Part shown: in pieces, positions 59,578-64,000 of the stretch | Position numbering within the stretch: the first letter of the stretch is position 1 | How the letters are laid out: every line of letters starts with the position of its first letter | Source of the DNA: Gongronella butleri | Lineage: Eukaryota; Mucoromycota; Mucoromycetes; Mucorales; Cunninghamellaceae | NCBI GenBank assembly: GCA_025201375.1 | Contig: JAIWZP010000029.1 | Span: forward strand, 124,001 to 188,000 | DNA: 64,000 nucleotides | Direction: 5' to 3' | Made by a program: the position numbers and the translations under genes | Notes under the pieces: generated by a model | Seen by the model: only the letters and a program-made list of their open reading frames with translations | Told to the model about the DNA's origin: nothing | Databases searched by the model: none

Positions 59578-61645
59578 GGTATAGAACGAGAATTAGATCG
59601 AAAAGAGAAAAAAATAAGAGGGGAATTAGAATGGTGTTTTGTCAAAAAAATTGATCAAAAATGAAAAATGGTCTCTTGTTATATATACGATGGTGAGGTA
59701 AAAAAAGGGGTAAGCGATGGAAAAAAAAAAAAAAAAAAAAAAAAAAAGGAGAAACGCGTCCCTCAATCTCTCTCGTTCCTTCCTTCCATTCTCGTGTTCT
59801 GTTGTTTGCAACAGAAAATCTAGAAAGGCACATATCATACCCAAGATGTCAAAAGTTCCATGACTCTGGTCTCTCTCTTTGGTGCTCCTCCTTGCCATTA
59901 CCCTCCTATACAGCCCTCTTGCCTTTTGGCCCGGGCAGCAGCGCGCGCTCCTTCTCCTTTTATCATTCATCTGCGTGTAGATCAAGCCCAATGGGCACTC
60001 GCGCCCCTCCCTTTTGCTTGCAGGTTACTCATTTTCATTGTAGGATGACTCCTTGGGTCTCTCATTCCTGCACAGCAAAAAAAAAAAAATGGTGCTGCCA
60101 TCCATCCCCCCTTGCGCATAAGATGAAAAAAATGGCCACGCTTGTGGTTTCTGTACTAAAGGAGCCGCGTCGCATCCCGGAGATGGAATCAATCACGCTT
60201 TTTCTTTTGTCAGTCCCTCCCGCCACCCCTTGCATCGCCCCTCGGCCCTCTCCCCCCTCTTGCGCCTCCTGGCTTTTTGTCAAGGTGAATGAAACAACGG
60301 GGTTGGGGATGCAATTCTCTCTTTTTCGTTCTTGTAAGAAAGAAAAGCCTGATTTCGTCATCTGGTGCCACGCCCTCCTGCCGTCTTGCCCTTTTGCCCT
60401 TGCACGCGTCGTGCGCGCGGGGGAGGATTTGCGCGCGCGGTCTGCAAAACCTTGAACTTTTTACCCCCTTGGAAAGCTTGCCCTGCATCTCGTGCGTATG
60501 AAAATCGCGGAGACCGGCGTGTTGAAAGATTAGGCTGTCTCATGTTCCGCACGACACAGAGACATGTAGTGTGCAATTTGCATTTGCAATCGCAATTGGA
60601 TCAAAACAGGCCCGGTGCGCTGTGCGTGCGTGCGCGGCATAATGGCCGTGAAGGCCGGATGGCCATGATTTCCGACGCTCAGTCTCGCCCCCTCCTTTTT
60701 TTAATGACATTTTTTACAAATGAAAAATAGAGAGAGGAATGGGGCGATCCGAGGATTGCAAAGTGGGGGGGAGGGATTGACAAGCGCGCACGCGTGTTCA
60801 TATGCACACCAAATCAAAAAGTACACCCTGATGAGCCCGTCATTGTACCATTCAGGATGGTTGCTCCGACGAATTGGACGCGACTCACATCAATAAACTT
60901 AGACTGGGCGCCAATGGCGGAATTGACAAGCTTTTTTTTTTGTTTTATTGAACAATATGGAAAAAAAGGGCGAGAAAAAAAAAAGGAGCGGGAACAGTAA
61001 GGAGAAAGCAAAGCAAGCAAAAAATAAGAGAGCTTTTTCTTTTTTAAAAAAAAGGGAGGAGGAGGGGCGACAGAGGGTAAGAGCATCACAAAAGGAGCAA
61101 AGATGGAATAATTAGGGAGAACAATAGAAAAGGTATGATGGTGCATGATTTTGCGTGATCGCAAGACCAAGCGGGCGAGGAGAGAGGGATGATTGTGCAC
61201 AATTGTTCGACGGTTGTGTGAGACGGGGGACAAGGGGAAGGGGAGTGGATCATGCAAATGTGCGATTTGAGCGTGACGAGCAGCATGAGTATCCAGGGGG
61301 ATGGCGACAACGACGACGAGGCAAGGCGCGAAGGAGGAGAACAGATGAAAACACATCACAAAAAAAAAAAAAAAAGGAGCCATGCAGAGGAGACCAAGCA
61401 AGCAAGGAGAATAATGATGGGGAGAGGCGATTGGAGCTAAGAGCAATAGAGATACACAAAAAAAAAAAAACTGAGAAATCAAACGACTAGATAAAGAGAT
61501 CAGCGTTCTAAAAGTAACGAGAGCAAAGTGGGTAGAAGGGGTGGGGGGCATCAGTCGTCAAACGAATAAAAAAAAAGGGAGATTGGATAAAAAAAAAAAA
61601 AAAAAAAAAGGCTAAAAGCGAAGCAAATTGGCACTGCTGCTGCTT
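59578..61645. other. intergenic, GA/CT-rich
   Basis: No gene is seen in 2 kb between the start of the secreted protein gene and the stop of the ras gene. It has an A-run at 59720-59747 and a purine-rich stretch at 60955-61610 that would be a pyrimidine-rich 3' region of the ras transcript. Confidence 0.5.
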
Positions 61646-62776
61646 TCACATCAAGACACAACACTTGTCGGCAGACGATTCAGGGACGTCTTGCACGCCA
61701 AAGTGATCGTGCTTGCCACGAGATTCTTGCTCCTTGTTGTACTTGCGAATGTCGCGCACGACCTCGAAAAAGGCTTCGTCCACATTCACGCGCTGCTTGG
61801 CCGATGTCTCAAGGAATTGGCAACCGAATTCTTTGCTGATGTCAAGACCCTCTGTGACACGAGGAAGAAATAAAAAAAAATCAGAGCCAAATTTCTCGCT
61901 TGATCATGCTATTTTTTTCTTTGTTCCCCCATTCCTTCATCTCCCAATCCCTGTTTCTCTCCTTTTTTTCATCTCTTTTCTTTCAATTCATTGTGACATT
62001 TACCTTGGCTGGACACTTGTCGCTCTGCCTTAAGGTCGCACTTGTTGGCGACAAGGACCATCGGGAAAAAATCGCGGTCCTTGACGCGACAGATTTGCTG
62101 GTAAAACGTACTGACTTCCTCAAAGGACAGGCGCGACGTGATCGAGTACACGAGCAAAAAGCCCTCGCCATTGCGCATGTATTGCTCGCGCATCGCGCTA
62201 AAATGAAAAAGCACAAAAAAAAATGAGCCATTGAACCGTGTCGCGTCGCATGCCGCCGCCGCCCCATGCCTCCTACCTGTATTCTTCCTGGCCAGCCGTG
62301 TCCAGCACATCCAGTAGCGCCGTCTCGCCATCAATCACGCATTGCTTTCGATAAGAATCTGGTTAAAAATGAAAAAAGCGCGTGAGACGCCGATTGAGCG
62401 GATTCGGAAGAATTGGGGGGATTCGCCTGCGTGGCCAATTGGTGTGTGGGGTAAGTGTCGGTTTGACACTTCGCCGACAAGGGGGCGGGGCGCGGGGATG
62501 GCGGACGTTTCTCATAAAAATCAAAAAAAGGGCACATACCTTCAATAGTCGGGTCGTATTCATCGACAAAATGCGACTGGATAAACTGGATGGTCAGCGC
62601 CGATTTACCGACACCTAAAGCAAAAGAGAAATGAGCACGGTTGGAGTGAGTTTGCTGCAAAAAGAAAACGTCGTGAAAGCGCCTTTTTGGCGTCAAAACG
62701 TCGATCCGAGACTCTTACCACCGCCACCGACCATGACCAGCTTGTATTCTCGCACAAAAGAAGACGTGTTTGCCAT
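61646..62776 (-). CDS. ras1: Ras GTPase
   Basis: Six exons? No: five exons here (62719-62776, 62540-62614, 62277-62358, 62004-62197, 61646-61851) join to 204 aa. The P-loop GGGGVGKS (17-24), effector region [33 protein letters not shown] (switch II with catalytic Gln), NKCD and ETSAK are all intact. The tail ends DKCCVLM: CVLM is a farnesylation CaaX box and the preceding Cys can be palmitoylated, so it is a plasma-membrane Ras. Fungal Ras controls cAMP and MAPK signalling in growth and morphogenesis. The first intron interrupts the P-loop codons. It is divergent from the MAPKK gene, 668 bases away. Confidence 0.97.
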
Positions 62777-63135
62777 CGTCAAAGAGCTGAACTCGACTAA
62801 AAAAAGTGAGAAGGGGAGGAAAGAGAGCGAAAAGACAGAATTTCGCACAAGGAGAAGGAAAAAAAAAAACCAGCGGCGGGGACAACGACAGGTCCAATGC
62901 TTTTTGATTTCAATGCCCGTTCATTGCGACGCTCAAGGCCATGTACTTTTGTGGTGTTCCGAGCGTGATGGTTGGCCAGGTTGCGGCTCATTTGACAGTC
63001 AAAAAAGGGGATGGTTGCCATGACAACCACGTTACCTTGGCAAAAGGAGGGGGGAGAGGAAACGTGGTTGCAGCCTTGGCAACGGGTGATTGATGGGTGA
63101 TCAGCATCGATCACGCCCAAGGTGCAATTGGCGAA

Positions 63136-63180
<45 letters not shown>

Positions 63181-63444
63181 ATAAATGGAAGGAGCGGCCG
63201 CCGCACCCTTTTTCTTTTTCCCTCCTCTCCCTTTTTTCTTTCGTTCCTTTCTTCTTTTCCCCCAACCTTTTTTTTTTGCTTTTTTTTTTCTTTTTTTCTC
63301 GTCCTCCTCACCAACCTACACGCGCATACTCGTTTTATTTACTTGTTGCGCCGTCCTTTTCGTCCGTTTTTTTGCTGTTTTTGCATTTTTCCCCCTTTTT
63401 TTCTCATCCCCACCTTCCCCACCACGAGACGCTTATATTCTAGT
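62777..63444. promoter_or_regulatory. shared divergent promoter region, ras / MAPKK
   Basis: The only sequence between two start codons facing away from each other. It has a 43-bp poly(A) run (63137-63179) and then C/T-rich leader sequence up to the MAPKK ATG. No recognisable TATA box is seen on either side. Confidence 0.5.
63137..63179. repeat. 43-bp poly(A) run
   Basis: Uninterrupted run of A on the + strand between the divergent ras and MAPKK genes. Confidence 0.9.
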
Positions 63445-63981
63445 ATGAACGTGGAAGGCAACCATTTCGATACTCATCCGACGACGGCGGCTCCCTCGCC
63501 GCGCCCGCCTCCCCCGTTTATGCACCCGCGCCCTATGAACCCGCCGACGCCGACGCCAGGCCGTGGGCCGCCCGGACGGCTGCCCCTGCCAAGCCTTCGC
63601 GGTCGCCGACCCGGTGGCCTCACGCTAGGCAATCTGACCAGAGACACGCCGCGTCATTCGCCCTTTGAGAACGTCAGCCAATACGTGTAAGCGCTTGAAA
63701 TCGATGAAAATGGACGAATTGAGGGGAAAGAGCTTTTTGATGAGAGTAAAAAAAAAAAAAAAAAGATTGCTCATGCTCCCCTCTTTTTAAGGGATCCGTC
63801 CGGTCGCCTTAATTTCGCAGGCAAAGCCATCATTCACGCGGAAGGCGTCGATTTCACCAATGGCAGCAGCTTCAGCATTAAAATGGACGACCTCCAGATG
63901 CATGAGGAGCTTGGTCACGGGCAGTACGGCACGGTCAAAAAAGTGTCCCATGTGGTCACCAATGTGGTGATGGCGATGAAG
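63445..63981 (+). CDS. MAP kinase kinase, Pbs2/Wis1-like (5' part only)
   Basis: Two exons are in the window (63445-63686 and 63792-63981); a donor GTAAAA follows at 63982, so the gene runs off the end. The start is followed by a Pro/Arg/Gly-rich N-terminal tail of about 80 aa. Exon 2 gives DPSGRLNFAGKAIIHAEGVDF, then the kinase start MDDLQMHEELGHGQYGTVKKVSH with the Gly-rich loop GHGQYG, and MAMK with the ATP-binding Lys. The segment before the kinase is typical of fungal stress-pathway MAPKKs (Pbs2/Wis1, HOG pathway). Catalytic loop and activation segment are outside the window, so activity cannot be judged. Confidence 0.85.
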
Positions 63982-64000
63982 GTAAAAATGGATGATTTGT

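Noticed and set aside
60814..61551. 245-codon minus-strand open frame
   Set aside because: It is a low-complexity Phe/Leu/Ser/Pro frame in pyrimidine-rich 3' sequence of the ras gene, with no conserved motif.

Overview
The window reads as nuclear DNA of a filamentous fungus. The genes are split by many short introns (about 60-120 nt, GT donors often GTAAAA, GTAAGN or GTACGN, T-rich 3' ends). The proteins include a Zn2Cys6 transcription factor, a rhizopuspepsin-type secreted aspartic protease, a GET2-like receptor, Arc1, NAP1 with its CKQS tail, RAD23, SDE2, Ras and a Pbs2/Wis1-type MAPKK. The aspartic protease and the intron density point to an early-diverging lineage, probably Mucoromycota. 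That placement is an inference. Long poly(A)/poly(T) runs occur throughout.

Layout. 0.5-3.5 kb: a GPI-anchored metalloprotease-like protein and a small Pro-rich/Cys-rich protein, both on +. 3.5-8 kb: a repeat-rich stretch with a diverged tandem pair, a MITE-like inverted-repeat element and copy A of a dispersed repeat. 8-16 kb: a compact block of four minus-strand genes (SDE2, NAP1, RAD23, a Zn cluster regulator). 16-24 kb: gene-free, with a GC-rich tandem repeat, dispersed-repeat copy B and a striking near-perfect inverted repeat of about 1 kb. 24-27 kb: the aspartic protease and a membrane protein on +. 28.7-33.9 kb: a LIM-RhoGAP and an AcpS-type phosphopantetheinyl transferase on the minus strand. 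33.9-37.4 kb: degenerate repeats. 37.5-41.2 kb: a peroxisomal acyl-CoA thioesterase and a D-lactate dehydrogenase on +. 42.5-52.1 kb: a BTB/CAP-Gly protein (-), a mitoribosomal protein (+), a GET2-like protein (-), a PAS protein (-) and Arc1 (-). 52.1-58.4 kb: repeats carrying an intact piggyBac transposon nested in dispersed-repeat copy C. 58.4-64 kb: a secreted low-complexity protein (-), Ras (-) and the 5' part of a MAPKK (+), the last two divergent.

Most genes are unrelated housekeeping or signalling genes and do not form a pathway cluster. All spliced models were joined by hand. Each join keeps the reading frame and restores the conserved protein sequence, but none has transcript support. 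The most unusual non-genic signals are the perfect inverted repeat at 20.15-21.16 kb and the nested, apparently complete piggyBac element. The most unusual coding signals are a metalloprotease homologue with HQxxH in place of HExxH and a BTB-BTB-CAP-Gly fusion.
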